A program made the translations under genes and the position numbers. The notes below the pieces were generated by a model, which saw only the letters and a list, made by a program, of their open reading frames with translations, made no database searches and was not told the origin of the DNA. A DNA stretch of 9,442 nt from Bacteroidales bacterium (GTDB lineage Bacteria; Bacteroidota; Bacteroidia; Bacteroidales; Paludibacteraceae), in the NCBI GenBank assembly GCA_900769035.1, contig CAAGFD010000129.1, positions 1 to 9,442 on the forward strand. The letters run 5' to 3'. How positions within the stretch are numbered: position 1 is the first letter of the stretch; the number at the start of each line of letters is the position of its first letter. This document shows positions 1 to 5,869 of this stretch, piece by piece.

Positions 1-705
1 AACGACAGCAACTACTATTTGAGATTCTGTATTCAAGCAAAGTCGGAAGAGAAATTCATAGTTAAATACCAAGACATTATCGAACCGCAAACCACATTAT
101 GGCTCGACAAAATAGTCAAGGAATCGGTAAATGATTATGAAGAGATAAAATTTCAAGCCTTTGCATATAAAAGAACAGCCTTTGTATCAAAACCGGTTAT
201 CGACATCACATTAAAGATAAATCCTGTAAAATTTTACAAACTGCACACATTCAAAGAGACGGAATTTTTCGACAAACCGGCATTATTGCAAACCATAATT
301 TATCGCGACGTATTAGACCTTAACAACACGATAAGTGCTGAAAAAATACAAGAAGCCATCAATACTAAAGAGGTAAAAAACGAAGAGAATCGCAAGACTA
401 CGCACAAAAAAAAAGACAAGAACGACATTATTGAGCTCGACTTGCATATCAACGAATTGCTTGACAACACGAACGGAATGTCGAGAGGCGATATGCTGAA
501 ATACCAATTAGATGAAGCGGAAAAGCTGATAAGACAACATCTAAACCACAAAGGGCAGAAGATAGTATTGATTCACGGCAAGGGCGAAGGAATTTTACGA
601 GCTGAAATTGAGAAGATGATAAAGCATAAATTCAAGAAATGTGAATATCGCGACGCCTCATTCCAACAATATGGTTTTGGAGCCACGATGGTCATCATAC
701 ACTAA
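1..705 (+). CDS. DUF2027 / Smr-domain protein, 5' end missing
   Basis: The reading frame is open from the first base, so the true start lies upstream and about 234 codons are visible. The opening residues (NDSNYYLRF) and a later KFYKLHTF stretch resemble the DUF2027 domain of Bacteroidota. A lysine-rich linker (about residues 121-140 of the visible part) leads to a C-terminal Smr domain. That domain has its two signature motifs, LDLH at 436-447 and HGKGEG at 574-591, and ends in GFGATMVIIH. Smr domains bind nucleic acid and some nick DNA or RNA; the role of DUF2027-Smr proteins is not established. A TTG at 19 could be taken as a start, but conserved-looking sequence continues before it. The methyltransferase gene follows after 55 bases with no terminator, suggesting one transcript. 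The family call is firm; the function is not. Confidence 0.85.
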   Translation, partial: NDSNYYLRFCIQAKSEEKFIVKYQDIIEPQTTLWLDKIVKESVNDYEEIKFQAFAYKRTAFVSKPVIDITLKINPVKFYKLHTFKETEFFDKPALLQTIIYRDVLDLNNTISAEKIQEAINTKEVKNEENRKTTHKKKDKNDIIELDLHINELLDNTNGMSRGDMLKYQLDEAEKLIRQHLNHKGQKIVLIHGKGEGILRAEIEKMIKHKFKKCEYRDASFQQYGFGATMVIIH

Positions 706-760
706 TATAAAGTAATTAACGGCAAAAAGGAGAATACCCTACCCATAAACAAAGAATATC

Positions 761-1525
761 ATGAATTTGGTATTTGCAATAAAAACGAGAATTAATTATC
801 TGTTTCATGCGCGATATTGGAACGGACATCGGGTACACTCGCCATATACTTATGAATTGATAACCAATACGATATATGGAAAATACCCGTATTATAGTTT
901 CACCACAATAGAGAAATGCAGACGCGAACTGATAAATTCTACGGTAAAAATCAAGCTCTCGGATAGGGAAACTACAATAGGAAAAGAACTAAGGAGGAGC
1001 GGAAAAACGCCGAAATATGCGCAACTACTACAGAGGTTAGCAGCGCACAATGAAGCAAAAACCATAGTGGAATTAGGCACAAATATGGGCATCAGCACAA
1101 TGTATTTGGCGTCGAACAACACAAAAGCAAAAGTATATACATACGAAAAAGAAGGTGCACTAACGAAGATAGCGAAAGAAAATTTCAAAAAAGCAGGATT
1201 GAACAACATAACCGTTATCGAAGGAAATATCGACACTACACTACCCTCCACTATCGACAAATACGATAAATTAGACTTGGTATTTATCGATGCCAACCAC
1301 ACATACGAAGCCACAAAGCGCTATTACACGATATGCACTAAGCACAGAAGTGAAAAAGCCATCATAGTATTGGACGACATACATTGGTCACCCGATATGG
1401 AGCAAATTTGGGAAGAGATAATCGCCGATGACGACGTAAAGGTATCCATCGACCTATTCGGAATGGGCATATTAATATTCAACAAAGAACTGAAAAAACA
1501 ACATTATATAGTAAATTACTTATAA
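761..1525 (+). CDS. class I SAM-dependent methyltransferase
   Basis: This is a 254-residue cytoplasmic protein with a Rossmann-type methyltransferase fold. Motif I (SAM binding) is VELGTNMGIS at residues 103-112, followed by the expected acidic residue at the end of the next strand (YTYEKE, E129 or E131). FIDANH at 175-180 and VLDDIHWS at 203-210 match the motif IV and post-IV regions of O-methyltransferase-like proteins (Methyltransf_24 type). The first 90 residues form an extra N-terminal region with an HRVHSPYTYEL stretch that I recall from uncharacterised Bacteroidota methyltransferases. The substrate cannot be read from sequence; an O-methyltransferase is the best guess. ATG 761 is the first start after the upstream stop. 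An AGGAG at 729-733 lies too far upstream to act as a ribosome-binding site. The stop is one base from the next ATG, so translation is probably coupled to the adenosyltransferase gene. Confidence 0.88.
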   Translation: MNLVFAIKTRINYLFHARYWNGHRVHSPYTYELITNTIYGKYPYYSFTTIEKCRRELINSTVKIKLSDRETTIGKELRRSGKTPKYAQLLQRLAAHNEAKTIVELGTNMGISTMYLASNNTKAKVYTYEKEGALTKIAKENFKKAGLNNITVIEGNIDTTLPSTIDKYDKLDLVFIDANHTYEATKRYYTICTKHRSEKAIIVLDDIHWSPDMEQIWEEIIADDDVKVSIDLFGMGILIFNKELKKQHYIVNYL

Positions 1526-1526
1526 A

Positions 1527-2075
1527 ATGAAGATATATACGAAGACGGGAGATGCCGGAAAAACGTCATTAATCGGAGGACAGAGGGAGATGAAAAATCA
1601 CCCACGCTTGAACGCCTATGGCACTATCGATGAATTGAACTCATTTCTGGGATTATTACGGTCGAAAACAGAAGATGAAGAGATAAAGAATCTGATTTTT
1701 GACATACAAAACACGCTTTTTTCCGTAGGAGCGAACCTTGCGACTGACACAAAAACTACAAAATTGATGGATTTCGCGAAAATCAGCGAAAAAAAAATAA
1801 GCGAAATTGAAGAAACGATAGATAAAATTCAAGAAAAACTCCCTGAGATAAAAAATTTTATCATCTACGGAGAAGACGAATTATCTGCTCTTTGTCATGT
1901 TTGTAGAGCGATAGCGAGGAGAGCAGAAAGAGAGATAATAACTGTAAATCAAGAAGTTACCATAGATAGTAATATTTTAACATATGTGAATAGGCTATCA
2001 GATTTACTATTTGTATTAGCCCGCTACTATACCCATACAAATAAAAAAGAAGATTTTTTATGGGTAAAAAAATAA
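1527..2075 (+). CDS. PduO-type ATP:cob(I)alamin adenosyltransferase
   Basis: The enzyme transfers the adenosyl group of ATP to cob(I)alamin, making adenosylcobalamin for enzymes such as methylmalonyl-CoA mutase. The 182-residue length is typical of the single-domain PduO/MMAB family. Family signatures occur in order: the N-terminal ATP-binding stretch KIYTKTGDAGKTSLIGG (2-18), AYGTIDELNSFLG (30-42), the helix CRAIARRAERE (126-136), and YVNRLSDLLFVLAR (153-166). The segment before the RRAER helix reads FIIYGEDELSALCH, where many relatives have FILPGG, a mild divergence in a loop. The start is one base after the methyltransferase stop and fits the family N-terminus exactly. Names used for this family include pduO, cobO and mmaB; the sequence does not decide which applies, so no symbol is given. 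Confidence 0.93.
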   Translation: MKIYTKTGDAGKTSLIGGQREMKNHPRLNAYGTIDELNSFLGLLRSKTEDEEIKNLIFDIQNTLFSVGANLATDTKTTKLMDFAKISEKKISEIEETIDKIQEKLPEIKNFIIYGEDELSALCHVCRAIARRAEREIITVNQEVTIDSNILTYVNRLSDLLFVLARYYTHTNKKEDFLWVKK

Positions 2076-2094
2076 TTAATTAAAAAAAAAGTAT

Positions 2095-2102
2095 TATTTT
2101 TG
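2095..2102 (+). promoter_or_regulatory. candidate Bacteroidota -7 promoter box
   Basis: TATTTTTG matches the Bacteroidota primary-sigma -7 consensus TAnnTTTG and lies 20 bases after the adenosyltransferase stop, behind an A-rich tract. No clear TTG-type -33 box is seen 19-21 bases upstream, so the match rests on the -7 element. Transcription would begin near 2108-2112 and cover the DUF2795 gene and probably the T9SS genes. I found no equally good match in the later intergenic gaps. Confidence 0.5.
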
Positions 2103-2114
2103 CGTCTCAAAAGA

Positions 2115-2135
2115 AGGTGTAAAAAAGTTGCACCT
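2115..2135 (+). promoter_or_regulatory. 5' leader stem-loop
   Basis: An imperfect inverted repeat, AGGTGTAA / TTGCACCT, can form an 8-base-pair stem (one G-U pair) around a 5-base loop AAAAG. If transcription starts just after the -7 box at 2095-2102, this hairpin sits within a few bases of the mRNA 5' end. Such 5' hairpins often protect transcripts from decay. It is not followed by a U run, so it is not a terminator. The structure is read by eye. Confidence 0.4.
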
Positions 2136-2136
2136 G

Positions 2137-2193
2137 ATGAAACGTATCATTAAAGCAAAAAAATGGTATGAAATCATCATAGGAGGGGACTAA
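2137..2193 (+). CDS. candidate 18-codon leader ORF
   Basis: An ATG-started ORF encodes MKRIIKAKKWYEIIIGGD and ends 29 bases before the DUF2795 start. The peptide is basic at the front and ends IIIGGD. It has no Shine-Dalgarno sequence; its ATG follows the leader hairpin directly. Its last codons contain AGGAGGGG (2181-2188), a strong anti-SD-complementary run inside the leader. It could be a regulatory leader peptide, a small protein or chance. Length alone gives no support; conservation would be needed. Confidence 0.22.
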   Translation: MKRIIKAKKWYEIIIGGD

Positions 2194-2209
2194 TCCTCGG
2201 ATGCATAAA

Positions 2210-2215
2210 AAGGAG
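2210..2215 (+). promoter_or_regulatory. Shine-Dalgarno of the DUF2795 gene
   Basis: AAGGAG ends seven bases before ATG 2223, an ideal spacing. It is notable because Bacteroidota genes usually lack such sites, and none of the other CDS starts here has one at proper spacing. It fixes the start at 2223 and suggests stronger or regulated initiation. A TCCT at 2194-2197 could pair with its AGGA (2211-2214), or instead with the AGGAGG at 2181-2186. Confidence 0.6.
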
Positions 2216-2222
2216 AAAAGAT

Positions 2223-2444
2223 ATGTATTGGACGTTAGAACTTGCATCGAAATTGGAAGATGCACCATGGCCGGCAACAAAAGACGAGCTAATAGATTAT
2301 GCAATGCGCTCCGGAGCGCCACTTGAAGTGATAGAAAATCTTCAAGAGATGGAAGACGAAGGGTATGTATATGACACAATAGAAGACATTTGGCCGGACT
2401 ATCCAAGTAAAGAAGACTTCTTTTTTAATGAAGAAGAGTATTAA
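2223..2444 (+). CDS. DUF2795 family small acidic protein
   Basis: This 73-residue acidic protein is nearly all DUF2795: MYWTLELASKLEDAPWPATK, then ELIDYAMRSGAPLEVIENLQEMEDEG and a closing IWPDYPSKEDFFFNEEEY. I recall near-identical proteins across Bacteroidota at the same 73-residue length. It has no signal peptide, membrane segment or cysteine, so it should be cytoplasmic. Its function is unknown. It lies between the housekeeping genes and porP. From memory, P. gingivalis has a similar gene just before porP; that link was not checked. It is preceded by its own candidate promoter and Shine-Dalgarno site, and no promoter is evident between it and porP 74 bases on, so it is probably the first full-length gene of the T9SS transcript. 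Confidence 0.88.
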   Translation: MYWTLELASKLEDAPWPATKDELIDYAMRSGAPLEVIENLQEMEDEGYVYDTIEDIWPDYPSKEDFFFNEEEY

Positions 2445-2483
2445 AAACTTTCAATAACATACAATTTATGTTTTAGTTGTATC

Positions 2484-2511
2484 GTTATATAATTAAAGAG
2501 AGTTATATAAT
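2484..2511 (+). repeat. 10-bp direct repeat before porP
   Basis: GTTATATAAT occurs at 2484-2493 and again at 2502-2511, an 18-base period, ending seven bases before the porP ATG at 2519. After the perfect ten bases the copies diverge (TAAAGAGA against AAAAAGCA). The repeat may be a regulator or translation-enhancer site, or only AT-rich slippage. It lies in the 74-base gap after the DUF2795 gene, where I see no TAnnTTTG promoter. Confidence 0.5.
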
Positions 2512-2518
2512 AAAAAGC

Positions 2519-3475
2519 ATGCGGCACAAAAAAAAATTATTAGTAATCATACTATTAATTGCCACAGCAAATTTAGCGAAGGCTCAGTTTGATGGAATTT
2601 ATAGTCAGTACATGCATATGAAGCCGTACTATAATTCCGCAACGATAGGAGAGCAAGAGATGATGAGAGTGTTGATAGCCCAGCGGCTACAGTGGATAGG
2701 CATAAAAAATGCCCCTATAACCACATTTTTTTCGGTCAACACTCCATTTACAATAAAAAAAACTCACCATGCTGCAGGCGTGCAGTTTGTAAACGATTTA
2801 TTTGGAATTTATGCCAACCAGCAAATCAACCTGCAGTATGCATATCAATTTAAATTTGAATACGGCACGTTGAGTTTGGGCACGAATATCGGGATGTTGA
2901 GTATCACATGCAATGGCGACAGCGTCAAAATAGCGGAGAGTGAATACCACACAGCAGCAGCCAATGACCCTGCAATTCCGTTAGGAAAGCAGAATGGCAT
3001 CGGGTTTGACATGGGGTTAGGCATATATTTTTTCAATCCTACATGGTATGCCGGCATATCTGTAATGCATATACCCGGAAGCAGAATAAAGATTGGAGAT
3101 AAATCGTCGTTTAAGATATATCAAACTATGACAATGACGGGAGGATACAACATAAGGATTCCCGATACGGAATATCAGTTAAAGCCGTCAGCATTAATAT
3201 ATACCGACTTTGTATCGTGGCAAGCGTATATAAGTTTGATGCTGGACTATAAAGAGAAATTTTGGGGAGGCCTATCCTACAGTATCCAGAACGCAGTATC
3301 GTTCCAATTCGGAGCGGAAATAATAAATGGTCTAAACATAGGATATTGTTACGACTTACCGGCATCGACGATGATACGAGCCACGCACGGATCACACGAA
3401 GTCTACCTATCTTATGATTTTAGCATAATGAAGGATAAAACTAATAAGAAACATAAAAGCATAAGAATACTATAA
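2519..3475 (+). CDS. porP: T9SS outer-membrane protein PorP/SprF
   Basis: This PorP/SprF-family outer-membrane beta-barrel belongs to the type IX secretion system. From ATG 2519 it has 318 residues: a basic start (MRHKKK), a hydrophobic core, and a signal-peptidase I site after A22 (LAKA|QFDG). The mature start (QFDGIYSQYM and YNSATIGE) follows the family pattern of Q-Y-M and a conserved asparagine region. Alternating aromatic strands fill the rest, ending with HEVYLSYDFSI and the basic tail KSIRIL, typical of the family C-terminus. A longer reading from TTG 2477 would add 14 residues before the signal peptide and is unlikely. Only one base separates its stop from gldK, so translation is probably coupled. 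Its codon choice differs sharply from gldK: 10 of 16 glutamines are CAG and none of 7 arginines is CGT or CGC. Confidence 0.93.
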   Translation: MRHKKKLLVIILLIATANLAKAQFDGIYSQYMHMKPYYNSATIGEQEMMRVLIAQRLQWIGIKNAPITTFFSVNTPFTIKKTHHAAGVQFVNDLFGIYANQQINLQYAYQFKFEYGTLSLGTNIGMLSITCNGDSVKIAESEYHTAAANDPAIPLGKQNGIGFDMGLGIYFFNPTWYAGISVMHIPGSRIKIGDKSSFKIYQTMTMTGGYNIRIPDTEYQLKPSALIYTDFVSWQAYISLMLDYKEKFWGGLSYSIQNAVSFQFGAEIINGLNIGYCYDLPASTMIRATHGSHEVYLSYDFSIMKDKTNKKHKSIRIL

Positions 3476-3476
3476 C

Positions 3477-4895
3477 ATGAAAAAGTTTGTTTTAATTACG
3501 TTAACGGCATTGGCAATAATGTTTGTCAGCTGTTCAAAACCTAAAGGACAACTTGTAGGTGTATATGAGAGTTATAGTCCGGAAGCCACTCCTTACGGAA
3601 TGGTACATATTCCGAGAGGATCCTTTACTATGGGTCCTAACGACCAGTCAGTAACTTGGGCGGTACAGCCATCACAAAAAACTGTGTCTATTGATGCATT
3701 TTGGATGGATATTACAGAAATAACCAATGGAGAATATCGTCAATTTGTATACTGGGTACGCGATTCTATAGCAAGAACAGAATTGGCACGTATGGAGGTT
3801 GACGTATTAGGAGTAGAGCCAGATCAAGCAAAATACTTCTCACTTCGTTACGACCCTTATAACGAAGCGGCAGACCCTGATACTATTTTGAATTGGAAGA
3901 CAAAAATTCCATGGAATGCAAAATGGACATTCGAGGGAGATGAAGAGACCAATGCGGCATATTTGGCTGTAAATAAAGTATTCTTCCAATCGGCAGACAA
4001 GACAAGTTCTCGCCAATTGAACTCACATATTATGAATTACAGTTACCAATGGATAAACTTCGACCAAGCAGCATTGCCTGGTAACTCATTCAATGTGCGT
4101 ACCGGAGGATATAATGAAGGCGCAAAAATCCGTATTGACAGTGCTTTTATGAGAAACGGCAGAATTGTTGATACAGTAATAGTGAAACCATTACGCAATA
4201 GAGGCGACCTCATTGCACGCAAAATAATCAACATTTATCCTGACACGATGTGCTGGATGACAGAATACACATACAGCTACAACGAGCCAGCAATGCAAAA
4301 CTATTTTGCACATCCAAGTTATGCACAATTCCCTGTAGTAGGTATTACGTGGGAACAAGCACAAGCATTCTGCTATTGGAGAACGAACCTTTATAGAAGT
4401 ATCGGAAAATTACCGAGAGCACAAGAGTATCGTTTGCCAACAGAGGCTGAGTGGGAATATGCAGCAAGAGGCGGACGTCATAACGCACAATATCCTTGGG
4501 GCGGACCATATGTACGCGACAGCAAAGGATGCTTCATGGCGAACTTCAAACCAATGCGTGGTAACTACACAGAAGATGGATACTTATTACCATCAAGAGT
4601 AGGATCATACGACCCTAACGACTACGGATTGTATGATATGGCAGGAAACGTATCAGAATGGATTGGACAAACTTACGACCCTACATTGAATACCTTTACA
4701 CATGATATGAACCCTAACTACGATTACAAAGCAAGAGGAGAAGATCCGAAAGTAATGAAACGTAAAATCATCAAAGGCGGTTCATGGAAAGATGTAGGCG
4801 CATACTTACAATGCGGTATGAGAGACTTTGAATACCAAGACAAATGCCGTCCTTCAATCGGATTCCGTTGTGTAAGAAGTTTCATAGGCGATTAA
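3477..4895 (+). CDS. gldK: T9SS ring lipoprotein GldK/PorK
   Basis: This is an outer-membrane lipoprotein that, with GldN/PorN, forms the large periplasmic T9SS ring. It has 472 residues: a lipoprotein signal with Cys19 in FVSC, then a formylglycine-generating-enzyme (FGE/SUMF1) fold. FGE-like stretches include MVHIPRGSFTMGP (42-54), FWMDITEITNGEYRQF (75-90), GITWEQAQAFCYWR (289-302), RLPTEAEWEYAARGG (319-333), GLYDMAGNVSEW (384-395) and IIKGGSWKD (431-439). A family-typical insertion of about 185 residues splits the first and second parts. By eye, the second catalytic FGE cysteine aligns with C446, but the partner five residues earlier is G441, so the copper-binding Cys pair is missing and the protein is probably structural rather than an oxidase. 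C457 and C465 remain near the end. The paralogue GldJ is not in this window. Heavy use of CAA and CGT suggests high expression. Confidence 0.95.
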   Translation: MKKFVLITLTALAIMFVSCSKPKGQLVGVYESYSPEATPYGMVHIPRGSFTMGPNDQSVTWAVQPSQKTVSIDAFWMDITEITNGEYRQFVYWVRDSIARTELARMEVDVLGVEPDQAKYFSLRYDPYNEAADPDTILNWKTKIPWNAKWTFEGDEETNAAYLAVNKVFFQSADKTSSRQLNSHIMNYSYQWINFDQAALPGNSFNVRTGGYNEGAKIRIDSAFMRNGRIVDTVIVKPLRNRGDLIARKIINIYPDTMCWMTEYTYSYNEPAMQNYFAHPSYAQFPVVGITWEQAQAFCYWRTNLYRSIGKLPRAQEYRLPTEAEWEYAARGGRHNAQYPWGGPYVRDSKGCFMANFKPMRGNYTEDGYLLPSRVGSYDPNDYGLYDMAGNVSEWIGQTYDPTLNTFTHDMNPNYDYKARGEDPKVMKRKIIKGGSWKDVGAYLQCGMRDFEYQDKCRPSIGFRCVRSFIGD

Positions 4896-4950
4896 TTAAA
4901 ATGACAAACTCTATAATTTCAAAAACTAACTAAAAATCTAATTAACTATT

Positions 4951-5823
4951 ATGTCAGAAAAAAGATCATTTGACGAAGTTTGGAACTCACCAAAAGTAAA
5001 ACGTATCATTGGTGCAGTATACTCATTAGGAGCATCTGTTGTAATCATCGGTGCGATGTTTAAAATTCTTCACTTACCGGGCGCAAGTATCACACTTGGT
5101 ATCGGTATGGTTACAGAAGCTTTCTTGTTTGCAATCGGTATATTCGATGCACCACACGTAGACTATCATTGGGATCACGTCTTCCCTGCATTAACAGCAA
5201 AAGAGCCGAATCCACTTAACTACAACGGAACGATAGGTGGCAATGGCATATCAGGCGGAGGCTATGGAGGACCAATGCTTCCTGGAATGGAGAAATTATC
5301 TGAATCTGAGGCAAAATCACTCACAGAAAGCATCAAGAATATGAGTGAAACAGCAGCACAATTAGCCAATATCAGTCGTGTAGCAGGCTTAACAGATTCT
5401 TACGCAAGCAATCTTAACAAGGCTTCAGAAGCAGCCGCATTATTTGCTGAGAAACAAATTAAATTAGACGAAGCATCTAATTCATTACTCAGTTCTTACA
5501 GCGGTATTGCATCAAATATGGCATCAGCACAAGATAATACCAAAGCATTTGCAGAAAGAGCAAGTGAATTGAGTAAAAATCTTGGATCAATCAATACAGC
5601 ATACGAACTACAATTAAAAGGAATACAAAGCCAAGCATCAGCAATAGAATCACAAAATGCGAAAATTAATGCAGTGACAAATGAGTTTGAGAAATTACAA
5701 AGCGCAGTAAATGCCTCTGCAAAGAACATGGACGCATATAAAACAATGACAGACCAACTTGCTAAGAACATTTCAGATCTTAACAACGTATATGGTAATA
5801 TGTTAAATGCCCTCAAAGCATAA
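4951..5823 (+). CDS. gldL: T9SS inner-membrane motor protein GldL/PorL
   Basis: GldL surrounds the GldM dimer in the inner membrane and uses the proton gradient to drive T9SS. The 290-residue protein has two membrane helices, about residues 19-39 and 46-66, joined by a short periplasmic loop (HLPGA). Charged or polar residues sit at motor positions: K38 and H41 at the end of helix 1, and E56 in helix 2 (GMVTEAFLF). By motif these match K27, H30 and E49 of Flavobacterium johnsoniae GldL as I recall it, with a loop about four residues shorter. After a glycine-rich linker (93-112) comes a long cytoplasmic region rich in Ala, Ser and Asn with heptad character (about 116-290), likely a coiled coil. 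It lies 55 bases after gldK and 46 before gldM, with no clear promoter in either gap. Confidence 0.95.
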   Translation: MSEKRSFDEVWNSPKVKRIIGAVYSLGASVVIIGAMFKILHLPGASITLGIGMVTEAFLFAIGIFDAPHVDYHWDHVFPALTAKEPNPLNYNGTIGGNGISGGGYGGPMLPGMEKLSESEAKSLTESIKNMSETAAQLANISRVAGLTDSYASNLNKASEAAALFAEKQIKLDEASNSLLSSYSGIASNMASAQDNTKAFAERASELSKNLGSINTAYELQLKGIQSQASAIESQNAKINAVTNEFEKLQSAVNASAKNMDAYKTMTDQLAKNISDLNNVYGNMLNALKA

Positions 5824-5869
5824 TTGTTTTTAAATTCTATTTATCCATTAAAATAAAAAAAGACTAGAA

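Noticed and set aside
19..705. Start of the Smr-domain gene at TTG 19
   Set aside because: The frame is open to base 1 and the six residues before the TTG (NDSNYY) look like conserved DUF2027 sequence, so the gene starts upstream of the window.
892..1314. 140-codon ORF on the - strand
   Set aside because: It lies wholly inside the methyltransferase gene, which has clear SAM motifs; the antisense product shows no recognisable family.
2076..2101. Terminator after the adenosyltransferase gene from the A-run/T-run pair
   Set aside because: Any stem would consist only of A-T pairs with a six-base loop, and the T run is better explained as part of the -7 promoter box.
2201..2326. ATG at 2201 placed 14 bases after AGGAGG, opening a frame of about 42 codons
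   Set aside because: Spacing is too long, and the frame overlaps the DUF2795 gene out of phase with an arginine- and cysteine-rich product typical of a shadow frame.
2477..2518. TTG start for porP giving 14 extra residues
   Set aside because: It would put a polar extension before an otherwise ideal signal peptide that begins at ATG 2519.
4901..4933. Ten-codon ORF between gldK and gldL
   Set aside because: Too short, no ribosome-binding site, and expected by chance in an A-rich gap.
5824..5846. Possible promoter between gldL and gldM (TTG then TATTTATC)
   Set aside because: The -7 part lacks the TTTG core and the spacing is too short; genes on both sides look like one transcript.
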